The position numbers and the translations under genes are program-made. A stretch of 64,000 bases of DNA, taken from the NCBI GenBank assembly GCA_911728455.2, contig OU452234.1:14333338-14397337 (forward strand), written 5' to 3'. Positions 1 through 9,100 of the stretch are shown piece by piece. The stretch comes from Marthasterias glacialis. Lineage: Eukaryota > Echinodermata > Asteroidea > Forcipulatida > Asteriidae. Position 1 is the stretch's first letter. Every line of letters starts with the position of its first letter. The notes below the pieces were generated by a model. The model made no database searches and was not told the origin of the DNA. It saw nothing but the letters and a program-made list of their open reading frames with translations.

Positions 1-368
1 TTCTGTCAACTTATTGCAACATCGAGGTTTCTGCCTGAAATGACATCACACTTTTGCTCATGAATATGGAAATTCGCACTAGCATAAAAACCAAAAAGGC
101 ACCAAAGTACCCTTCAAAATGGCAAAAAATGATAATTGAAAATAAAGTTAAATGGGACACAAAGGTGCATTTCAAAGGGTTGCATTGACAAAAATACAAT
201 TCATTCAGACTGCATGATGTGCAAGTTTAGGTTCCGTCTATACGTCTATTTGGCATGAATTTATGGGTCACTTGTCATTCTCGGGTTCATCTGTCTAAGG
301 AAACGTCCGTTCTTATCTTTTTTATTTCAGAGAGTTGGAAACTACATTCACCCTGAGCCGTAATCAGG
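1..368. other. left flank, no gene seen
   Basis: AT-rich sequence with no convincing coding exon. A good 3' splice site (a pyrimidine run ending in ATTTCAG at about 330) lies just before the start codon of the next gene, so the final stretch may be 5' UTR. Confidence 0.5.
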
Positions 369-899
369 ATGGTGTGGTCCTCCATACCCTGGAACTGGGT
401 CATCCCTTTAATCGTGCTTGTCGTCTTGCTCTTGTTCTCCATCGCCTTGGCCTGCGTCTGTAAATTCGGCTGCAAGAAAACTCCCCGGCACAGTGATCCT
501 GAGGTCATTCTGCACAACATTGACTCGGTGGAGGTCATCAGTAACCCGACATGCGCCACGGTCTTCGTCCCGGTCGACGGTAAAATCATCGGCAACGTCA
601 TAGAGGACGGAGAGGTTGATCTTGGACTCGGTACCAAGAAAAAGACGTTCTCAACGACGAGGCAGACGAAGAGGTCCAAAACGGATAGAGTTGCGGCAGC
701 TAATGCAAGCAGCAGTAGTCAAAGGCGGCTGGCTAAGTCGCACATGGATGCATTCACTAATCCTGAATCGGATATATCGCTGGTACCAATGGACTACCGG
801 GGGAACACGTGTAAAGATTACCATAACGCTTTAGAAATGGAGCATGATACCAGCGACACGTCCGAGTCTACACCAATGATACCGTCAAAGAAGAAATGA
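369..899 (+). CDS. single-pass membrane protein of unknown function
   Basis: This open frame of 176 residues starts at an ATG that has an in-frame stop 15 bases upstream (354-356), so the start is probably real. Residues about 10-30 form one strongly hydrophobic helix (IPLIVLVVLLLFSIALACVC) followed by KFGCKK, as expected for an N-terminal anchor with a basic cytoplasmic stop. The remaining 145 residues are hydrophilic and low-complexity, rich in Ser, Thr, Lys and Asp, and end in a Lys run. An upstream splice acceptor near 330 suggests that the whole coding part sits in one exon behind a 5' UTR intron. I recognise no family. It could also be the last exon of a larger gene in another frame. 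Confidence 0.5.
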   Translation: MVWSSIPWNWVIPLIVLVVLLLFSIALACVCKFGCKKTPRHSDPEVILHNIDSVEVISNPTCATVFVPVDGKIIGNVIEDGEVDLGLGTKKKTFSTTRQTKRSKTDRVAAANASSSSQRRLAKSHMDAFTNPESDISLVPMDYRGNTCKDYHNALEMEHDTSDTSESTPMIPSKKK

Positions 900-1563
900 A
901 AAATGAAACTTTTCAAAATAACCTTAAATTTCATCAGAAAAAATGAATCCGGGGACTAAGACAGCACATTAATATTAACTGTATACTTATATTTACCGAT
1001 TCTAAGTTTACGAAAGCTCACTTAATTCGGACTGTCACGGTTCTATCATGGATCAGTATCGAGGTTATTGTGTTCGGATGTAAAATCGAGCACAAATCTG
1101 TTTTATTAACGTTAAAAACGCCATGCCATAGGCCCACCTTTTCTTGATAAACCAGAATCCATCCTAATTAAGATGTATGACGACGAAGTGTGACAAACCA
1201 AACGAAAAAATGGGTGAGGAATAATTGCCATGTGTCTGAAAATCTCTCAAAGCGACGACTAAATTTTTTAACATCAAGAAGTACAGGTTCTGATCACGAT
1301 AGTGTAAGATCTATTTTTAATTACAAATTCATTTAGATATTTTTAAAACTTTGTTTTGATGTAACAGTTAAATTGTACGATTGTGTAATATATAAATCCT
1401 TTATATTTAACATTATGCATGTTAAAGCCTGCTTTTGAGAACGGTCTCTTTGTATGAAAGTGGCAAAAACGAAACAAAGAACTACTAGTCATTGACCATG
1501 CAGGCTTTTAAATCGTTGCTAAATAAAATGTAAAATGCAATCATTTTTATTTTTTCCACTAAT
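900..1563. other. intergenic, nothing recognised
   Basis: AT-rich sequence without a coding-like frame or a clear repeat. Confidence 0.4.
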
Positions 1564-1707
1564 GGGAGACTTTGGAACGCTACAGGTGGCAGCAGACTTA
1601 CCAGGTAAATTTTCATTGTTTGCGTAGTTCTGAGCATGCGCACATATCCGAGAACAATGGATTTACCTGGTAAGTCTGCTGCCACCTAGTGTCCTCAAAA
1701 GTCTCCC
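1564..1707. repeat. foldback MITE
   Basis: The two ends are inverted copies of each other: GGGAGACTTTGGAACGCTAC followed by GGTGGCAGCAGACTTACC at the left, and the complement of these at 1660-1707. The arms are about 45 bases with a 55-base centre. A diverged relative lies at about 41583-41728, where the centre motif TGAGCATGCGCACA and the end GTTTCCCA recur. Confidence 0.75.
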
Positions 1708-2465
1708 ACTGGATACAGTTTTATATGTAAAGACACAGAATTGACACAAATGAGTGATGTTTGAAGCTTATAAACAATTTGCAAACGAAGTTTCGACTCA
1801 AGGTGGAGTGATTTATTCTTTATTTGTATTAGTTGTCCCCTTTAAGCCACCTGAGCAGACGTTTATGGAATCGCACTGTCACGTGAGCATTATGTGATGA
1901 AACATACTCAATTAATCAATTCATTATAATGACAATTCATAAATACCTGGGACAGTTTATCCATTCTGATTGGCCGAGAGGGCATCACGTGGCCATGTTT
2001 AAACGGGCGATATAAACACGGTAAAAAGTGTTTAAAACCGGCTAGCCTTTGCGAACGTCAAATATGGCCCCTGGATCAGAATAAGAAGTATACGTGTTTC
2101 CAGCTTGCGGGTTTCTGACGTCATAACCTGGTCTCTCAATTGTTATTTTTTTTTAATCAAAGAAGCTGAATGTATCCCCGAAAGTGGGTGGGTTCTGAAG
2201 CTTAAGGAAATTTGGGGTAATATATAATAATATGTTTAAGACCAGTTTTAAACAACTTTCTGTTTAAGACTGGTTTTAAACAAAACAATGAAATCAATCA
2301 TCATGAAAGAGCCTAAAAACTTCAGTAAATGTCGTCTGCTCTTTTTGGTCACTGTTTACATAGTAAAGAATACAATAATTTTTGATCACATTTTCCTGCA
2401 TTCACACACGTAAAAACACATATTCATAATAAAAGTACCGCCAGCGACAATGACAGACTACATAC
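1708..2465. other. intergenic, nothing recognised
   Basis: No coding-like frame. Near 2230-2285 a short motif (AGACTGGTTTTAAACAA and variants) is repeated. Confidence 0.4.
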
Positions 2466-2702
2466 CAGATGTGTGTTTTGACCTACAACAGCAGTCATAG
2501 CACCGGTGCCGACGTCGGACATGACGGAGACCCCCGCCGGTGTAGCGCATCGCGATCCGGGTGATGGCGGTGCAGTAGGCCTACATCTGAACACATCCAA
2601 CATGTCCGCACAGTCCCTCTTCGCAGAAGACACTTTCAACAGCAGTGTTGTTGTCAATATGCTACCAGCTTCAGCAGCATCTTCGGCGGACTCTTGAATC
2701 AC
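2466..2702 (-). CDS. possible first coding exon (weak)
   Basis: On the minus strand an ATG at 2702 opens a frame that runs without a stop to a good splice donor (CTG then GTATGT) near 2466. The stretch is richer in GC and CpG than its surroundings, as first exons often are. The predicted 79 residues start MIQESAEDAAEAGS and match no family I know. The opposite strand is also open here, so the evidence is weak. Confidence 0.22.
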
Positions 2703-3239
2703 TCAAGAACTTTGATAAGTTTTTTTGAGACCGAAAGTCGTGATTTTTAAGTTTATTTCGCGAACAAACCATGCATGCGTGACTTGCGAGAGTTCGAGTA
2801 CCCACGATGATGGCATGGCACGCTACGGTTTTCAGCTGTTCTATTTCCAGAGAAGTTTAGTTATTTAAAAGTCAAAATATGTTAAGGGAAAATCCATATT
2901 TATTGCAGAAGAATTATCTATGTTTATTTTCCAAACTTGTTTTTAATTTATAACGTAATAAAGAAGTTGCTGAAATGTTTTTAAAATCAACAACTTGTCT
3001 TATGTTTCTAATCGGTGTGGGAAACGAACAGCATAATCATTTAATCTGGTTTCCATATAGTGACGTGTGATTCCCCATGATTATCAGAGGCAGAAATAAG
3101 ATTGACATTCCCTTCCAGGAATTGACCCGTAAATATGGATAGAAATTTAACGCAGAATCGAGGTGAGCTGAGTCTAAACTGTCAGATTTGTTCCCAACTT
3201 TTAAAGGTTTTAGCATGTTTTTGACACAAAGGCATTTAT
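2703..3239. other. intergenic, nothing recognised
   Basis: AT-rich, no coding-like frame. Confidence 0.4.
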
Positions 3240-3340
3240 GAATGGGAATAAATGAATAAATGAAAAAATGGGAATAAATGGGAATAAATGAATAATTTAT
3301 GAATGGGAATAAATGCGGGTCCTGGTGAATAAATGAGGGT
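3240..3340. repeat. short tandem repeat GGGAATAAATG
   Basis: Irregular tandem copies of GGGAATAAATG with AATAAATGA variants. Confidence 0.8.
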
Positions 3341-3342
3341 CC

Positions 3343-3392
3343 TGGTGGCCGATAATTGCCCTCGCCTTCGGCTCGGGCAATTACCGGCCACT
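3343..3392. repeat. hairpin of about 50 bases
   Basis: Arm GTGGCCGATAATTGCCC pairs with GGGCAATTACCGGCCAC around a short CTTCGG-containing loop. This resembles the end of a foldback element. Confidence 0.7.
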
Positions 3393-3544
3393 AGGCCCCT
3401 CATCGGTTTTAAACAATAGTTAAAAACCTCTTCATCACACCTTTATTTCCTTGTTAGTGCTTCATATTCCCATTATGCTGTTTTTGTTTATATCGTATCC
3501 GAGCATAAAGTGAGATCCTTAAAAGTTGTTGACGATTAATTTTG

Positions 3545-3610
3545 ACTGGAGCAGGAATTGAACCTGCGACCAACGGCTTTTAGTCGCAGATTCAAATCCC
3601 GCTCCAGTCA
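3545..3610. repeat. tRNA-like inverted hairpin
   Basis: GACTGGAGCAGGAATTGAAC is followed 25 bases on by its near complement GATTCAAATCCCGCTCCAGTC. The TTCAAATCC block resembles a tRNA B box, so this is probably two facing fragments of a tRNA-derived repeat. It ends about 20 bases before polinton A begins. Confidence 0.65.
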
Positions 3611-3625
3611 ATATTTCTCTATTCA

Positions 3626-3631
3626 CCCCAT
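3626..3631. repeat. target-site duplication of element A, left copy
   Basis: CCCCAT directly before the AGTAGTATG terminus. The same six bases follow the right terminus at 36862. Six bases is the usual Polinton duplication length. Confidence 0.93.
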
Positions 3632-3827
3632 AGTAGTATGTCTGCCGCAAATGGAGCCCCTTTTGCGGCGGTGGCGGACTGCAACATGTGTGGCGTATGT
3701 GTGATGCGCATGCGCATGATGAATATGGATGAGGGTGTGACGTAGGTATGACGTAGGTATGACGTCATGTGTATGGATGCGATGACGTCATGGTAGGTTG
3801 TAGTGCGCATGCGCGACAAGTGATTTT

Positions 3828-3847
3828 GGGCAAGTCTGGACATGTCT
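3828..3847. promoter_or_regulatory. p53-family response element, perfect
   Basis: GGGCAAGTCT followed directly by GGACATGTCT. Both half-sites fit RRRCWWGYYY with no mismatch and no spacer. Confidence 0.75.
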
Positions 3848-3903
3848 GTGGGTTCACGCGCGGTGACGTCACGCGCGGTGAAGTGAAGGGCTGGTGGAGC
3901 TCT

Positions 3904-3923
3904 GGGCTTGCCCAGACATGCCC
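3904..3923. promoter_or_regulatory. p53-family response element, perfect
   Basis: GGGCTTGCCC followed directly by AGACATGCCC. Both half-sites fit the consensus exactly. Confidence 0.75.
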
Positions 3924-4035
3924 TGAATTGAAATGGACTGAAAAGGTGTGATTGGTTGAAAGTTCGCGCGTTGTTTTGAGCGCGTTTACGCGCTCTCTGT
4001 GATTGGCTAGTTGATAGACGCGGAGTGAGGCAGAG

Positions 4036-4043
4036 TATAAAAG
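4036..4043 (+). promoter_or_regulatory. TATA box of the left terminal gene in A
   Basis: TATAAAAG about 100 bases before the start codon at 4140, with a CCAAT box (ATTGG) 30 bases upstream. Confidence 0.75.
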
Positions 4044-4139
4044 AAGCAACAATTTGAAATGGGATTCACTCTTTTTGCCTCTGCGACTACTCCGACTTGT
4101 TTTATTGAATTGCTGTTGCTCTTTAAGTTCGACTTAAAG

Positions 4140-4496
4140 ATGGTGTATTTCAGGACCCCTGCGTGCCTCATTAGGGGTGAGAGTTACCCCCGAAAAAGAT
4201 CTGGTGGTTGTACGTTGCGGCGAAGCCAACGCATCGCTAAACGCCGCATCCATCACTATGCGAAAAAAGGTTATAGAGCCGCTAGAACCGAAATGGAGAA
4301 ATTCATAGCGGCGTTTTGCTCCATTTGCGATCACCTGAGCAAGGAGGAATTATTTGGCGTTTGCTCTCATATGCTGGACCATCACAGCAACGACTCTAAT
4401 TCTGCAATGGTTTGTACGATGGTGGAGGTGGCCATGGCGATACACATCATGGACCCCGTGACCCGTTTGACAGTTTTGCTCGACATCATTAACTAA
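4140..4496 (+). CDS. small basic protein with histone-type mRNA end, copy A
   Basis: A 118-residue protein. I chose the ATG at 4140 rather than the in-frame ATG at 4059 because the copy in element B starts at the equivalent place. The N-terminal 45 residues are strongly basic (RGESYPRKR, LRRSQRIAKRR). The C-terminal 70 residues look helical and mixed (EMEKFIAAFCSICDHLSKEE, then MDPVTRLTVLLDI). A basic tail plus a compact helical part recalls a histone or a virion core protein, but I see no clear family match. The stop codon is followed after 20 bases by a histone-type stem-loop, so the mRNA probably ends without poly(A). The gene is driven by the TIR promoter. Confidence 0.75.
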   Translation: MVYFRTPACLIRGESYPRKRSGGCTLRRSQRIAKRRIHHYAKKGYRAARTEMEKFIAAFCSICDHLSKEELFGVCSHMLDHHSNDSNSAMVCTMVEVAMAIHIMDPVTRLTVLLDIIN

Positions 4497-4516
4497 ACAC
4501 TTCTTGAACAGAAGTG

Positions 4517-4537
4517 GGCTCTTTTAAGAGCCACCCA
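4517..4537 (+). terminator. histone-type 3' stem-loop, copy A
   Basis: GGCTCTTTTAAGAGCC followed by ACCCA: a six-pair stem with a four-base loop that fits the metazoan replication-dependent histone mRNA signal. A purine-rich stretch (ATCAAAAGGTAGATC) lies where the U7-binding downstream element would be. Confidence 0.8.
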
Positions 4538-5166
4538 TACAATCAAAAGGTAGATCACATAATCATAACAATGCAACAGAACATGGGAGGGGTATGAACT
4601 GGAACGCAAGTAACATTTACCATTGAAATGCACGGCGCGCACCATACTCAAAATGTGAACAAAACGATTTCACGAAGTAGCACTGTCCTTGTGCGCGCCC
4701 CACGTGTGTGCGCGCGCGCGCACAATTTTGGCGCAAAAATGAACCACACCACTTTTACTACTTTTCATATTTCGCGCTAAAACTGGACTGTACCATTCTA
4801 TTTTTGGGAAGGGGTAATAGACTCTTGTAAATTAGCGTTTGAATGGATGAAACATTTTAGTGATGACCTACGTATAGTAAAATGGCGGTAAAATTACTGT
4901 TAATAGTCTGAAATGGAATAAAAAACGGAGACATAATAACGATTGATTCTGTTTTAATATAGAAAAAAAGTTTCACTTTCGTAACACCCCTTGAGAAAAA
5001 AAAAGTGAGGTGGTCTATGCTATAAAACAACAGCTTTGCATTGCAATATCATATCACGCAAAGATGAATGATTACTCTTCTGGAAATAAGAGTGCATAGA
5101 AGACGTCGTGCCATTTTATCGCTTGCCATCCGTTAATTTCGAGTGAGTTTAACGACGCTTTTTGAG
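4538..5166. other. element A spacer and PolB promoter region
   Basis: No coding frame. A GT/GC-rich run (CGTGTGTGCGCGCGCGCGC) lies near 4702-4722. A TATA-like GCTATAAAAC near 5020 precedes the PolB start codon (5167) by about 145 bases. The motif GAAGACGTCGTGCC just upstream is kept in element B. Confidence 0.5.
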
Positions 5167-6091
5167 ATGGAGAGGGAAAATGTGGTGGGTTTTTTCAGCC
5201 CAGACCCGACACCGTCAGAGCTGGACGAAATGGACGACTGGGGGAATTTGGATTGGCCATTTTTTAGCCCAGATCCAACTGTGTTGCAACAGGAAGCTAT
5301 CCAACAAGTTGCCGACGAGATGTTGGGGCATTACAGCTACTGGCCTTTTGGTAGCCCAGATCCAACCTTGTCGCAGCAAGAAAAGATGCAGCGAATAGCT
5401 GACATTGAACTAAGGGACATGGATATCTCGGATGAGGTAGGTGAAAACTACATACTATCTTTCTTTAAGATTGTATCACTCAGCTGTAATTCATTCTGTG
5501 TGCAACGTAACTTGTAAATACAATTCACCAGTGGCATTAATGTTGTAATGATGCATTTGGTTTGAATAAAAATAATTCATGGGACGGGGGGGGGGGGTGC
5601 CAATTTTTTTTTTAGAAAATGAGGGCGCCCTTCACAGCATTTCAAATTATTTGTTGTTTAAGACTATCAAGAGAGGGCGCCCTTCCCGTTATTTATAAAT
5701 TTGTGATGGTTAAGCGCTGCGTTCATTAAAGAAAACGCGAGCGTCATGTTCACACGCATGTGTTAGTCGCGGAAGTAATAGCTTTGTAAAGAACACTAGT
5801 TGTTTGAAAAAACAAATGATTTCATTTTTTTCTGATGTTAATATTATCAACTTATTTTGTAATATTTAATTATTTACATGTATTCATTTTCGCGTTCATT
5901 TTTGCTAGGGTAACAGTTCCCCGTCAGTGTTTGTGTGGGCGGTACGCCCACCCAGTGACACCTTCCAACGGTGTGTCGAAGGCATGAGTGAACCCGAATC
6001 GATGGTTAGTTTCCTTTGATGATACTGACAAGTTGGAATACCTACTGCAATGGCAATGCACATGATGCAATATATCAGTTTGAATCAAAAT

Positions 6092-6137
<46 letters not shown>

Positions 6138-9100
6138 GCAGGACACTAACGAAGACTCTCTTCCTGAGGACGAAGAGCGTGGAGGTGCAAATGAATCTCC
6201 CCAAGACTCGGATAAAGACATCAAGTCCCCTTCCCGCGGCCGTGAGGATACTGGTGCGCACACGCCCGCGTCTTTGCCCCACCTGGTAGATGACAGCTTG
6301 GCCGAGGACCCTGTCGCTTATGACGCTAAAGACTCTCCTCCACCCCCTCCACTGTCCTCGGTGAGTAAAGCTAAGACTTTCAGTCATTGCTGAAGGAGCT
6401 GAAATTACAAATGTAAACAGACAGTTTGACTCTTAATTTATTTTTTTTTTCCTTAATTTGTTCTCTTACCACAGACTCCAGTAAACGCTGACGTAAAGAA
6501 AGACCGTCACCTCAAGTGCTCCGTTTGCCATAAGAAATTTGCACGCGCAGACATCTTAAAACGGCACAAGACCATCCATCAGCAAGGGTGTGCTTTGTCC
6601 TGCCCCACCTGCGGGAAAGGTTTCAGCAGGAAGGATAGCCTTAAACGACACAGGGGATCATGTCATCCTTCTTGTTCAGAGGAGAGGAAATCCCCCCATG
6701 ACGCAAAAAAATCAAAGAAAACACCGGAGAAACGACATCTTTGCCGGGCCTGTGGAAAGTCGTTCACACGACGATCCACACTGAAAAAACACCGACAGAG
6801 TTATTGTCGACGCAGCGCTAACAACGAGCGTGCAGAGCCACGAGAAAGTAATGCGCTTGTACAAGACCCGGTGTCCCGGGATGATCAACCTCTCCACACA
6901 AGCCAAACGGCTCCATCGAGCACACCCTCACCACCTACTGAAGCATCGCCGGGACCATCACCACCACCCAGTCAACCTCAGTCCACTCCCCCAGCCCCTG
7001 ATGACCAACCAGATGTACCCTTAGAGGAAGATCCCGAGGCGTACGACCCACGCATCTTTCGGAATGAGCAGGAAGAGGGGGAGGAGGAGGCTCCAGACAT
7101 TCAGCACGTGGTCCGCGAGAACTGGAGATGTCTTCGGACTCACCACAATACCGACCGTCCGGTTCAAGACATCTACAATTTTCGCCTGATTGGCTCGCAT
7201 CATGTTCCTGTGGAGGATGCTCTGAATGAAATTTTTCAACGCCTCAGATGCCGAGTGAAAATTAACATTTCATTCGGACTCATCCTCCGACACACTGAGA
7301 CGGGAACCTTGAGATATTTTCATCCCAGCGAGAATAACGCCCGACTCTTTGAATCCCCTGCATTCGTGTCCTCACAAGACGACTTCAACCGCCTAGTGGA
7401 ACGAGTGCAGGAGGCCGATGTGCTGCAATTTGGCATCCTGCAACGGCCCGATACGAAATGGACTGTCGCCCTTGTCTCCAACATGACGGTTTTTGTCAAT
7501 AAGATGACGGGTTTCCCTATTGGTGCGCCACCAGCAGATTTTCCTCCCTTCATCAAATACAACCAGGGTCTGACAAGTCTCCTTAGAAATAAACGAACTG
7601 GCCAACTCTTCAACGACGACCAGTGTTTTTTTAGATGCCTGGCGTTGCACCGAGGGGGAAGCGTCAGATCGCTGGAAAAGCCCACCAAAGCCCTGTTGAG
7701 GGAGTACAGGCGCAAGACCGGCAGACAACACCACGGCGGGGTAACGATTGACGAGCTGACCCATCTGGAGAAAGTGTACAACGTGAGTATTCAGGTGTAC
7801 AGTCTCCTACGTGATGAAGTTGCTGCACCACCAGAAGCCGGAGATGATGGAAATGAGGAGCCTCGTCGCCGTACAGTGGCAGAGCTAATAAGAAGAAGTC
7901 ACCGTCAGCAGAAAAACATCCTGAACCTCAACCTGTTCGGCGGGCATTTTTCATACATTCGAGACATGGCATTATACAGTCGCTGTTACACGTGCTCAAA
8001 ATGCAATACAGCATTTACACGTTCGTATGACCTCTACCGCCACGAAGTGACTTGTGACGTCAACGTAAGCCATCAGTTTCCCGGTGGTGTGTACCACCTT
8101 CCTCCTTCGGTGTTCGACAAGCTAATGGAAGAAGGCATCGACATCAATGAAGAATGTCGTTTTTATCCCTACCGAGCCACGTATGATTTTGAAAGTTATT
8201 TTCAGCCCGTCCCCGAAGACAAACAGCCCAAGGTGGGGGATAAGTTGCGGTGGAACCGCCAACACATGCCTCTGAGCGTCAGCGTCGCAAGCAACGTACC
8301 GAACTTCGAAGCTCCCCAATGTTTTGTGACACGAGGCAACACAACAGCGCTCTTGTCTGAGATGGTGGACTACCTTCGGCAAATCAGCGAGGCTGCCTAC
8401 AGCTGTATGTTGGAGCGGTTTGAAGGCGTGTTTGAGGAGTTAGATGACGCCATTGAACAGGAGAACGCCAACACTATCGGACCGAATCACGTCGTGATGC
8501 GGGCTGCTGAAGAAGAGGTCAAACGTAAGAAGACCCCGCTGGAGAAGCTGAAAGAAGAACTGGAGAGGTATATGATGGAGCTGCCAGTGCTCGGGTTCAA
8601 TTCGGGTTCTTACGACTTCAACCTCATCAAGCGATACCTGTATCCCAAGTTGCAGCGTACAGATCCAATTGATTTTGTGATCAAGCGCACGGGCACGTAC
8701 ATGGCCGTAAAGACTGCCCATCTCAAGTTTCTCGACATTACAAATTATCTTGCCCCTGGCTGTAGCTATGTCAAATTCTTAAGAGCTTATGGGTGCAGTG
8801 AAGGGAAAGGATTCTTCCCCTACGAGTGGATGGATGATTTAGAAAAACTAAACGACAGGAAACTTCCAACCCACGAAGATTTCTTCAGCCAGTTGAAGGG
8901 CTCTAACATCAGTCAAGCCGACTATGAGGACTGCCTCAACATCTGGAGGGACGAGAAAATGAACACCATTAAGGATTTTCTGGTATGGTATAACAACAAA
9001 GATGTGGTGCCATTTCTCGAGGCCGTCGAGAAGATGTTCAACTTCTATCGTGGCAGAGGCCTAGATATGTTTAAGTCTGCGATCTCCGTCCCGGGCCTTT

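Larger units (their letters stand above)
3632..4046 (+). repeat. element A left TIR with promoter
   Basis: About 415 bases, repeated inverted at 36447-36861. Reading inward it contains an NRF-1-like palindrome (3715-3726), CRE palindromes TGACGTCA (3760, 3783, 3864), a second NRF-1-like site (3804-3815), two p53-family response elements, CCAAT boxes as ATTGG (3951, 4002), CG-rich TTCGCGCG (3963) and a TATA box at 4036-4043. The order fits a promoter firing inward at the small basic protein gene. Confidence 0.85.

Noticed and set aside
2506-2697. plus-strand frame overlapping the candidate minus-strand exon
   Set aside because: No splice sites or promoter support; the minus strand has a donor and reads slightly better.
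5437-5517. read-through of PolB exon 1 into intron 1 as the protein end
   Set aside because: Both copies have a good donor at the same codon, and the downstream exons join in phase 0 with equal lengths for exon 2.
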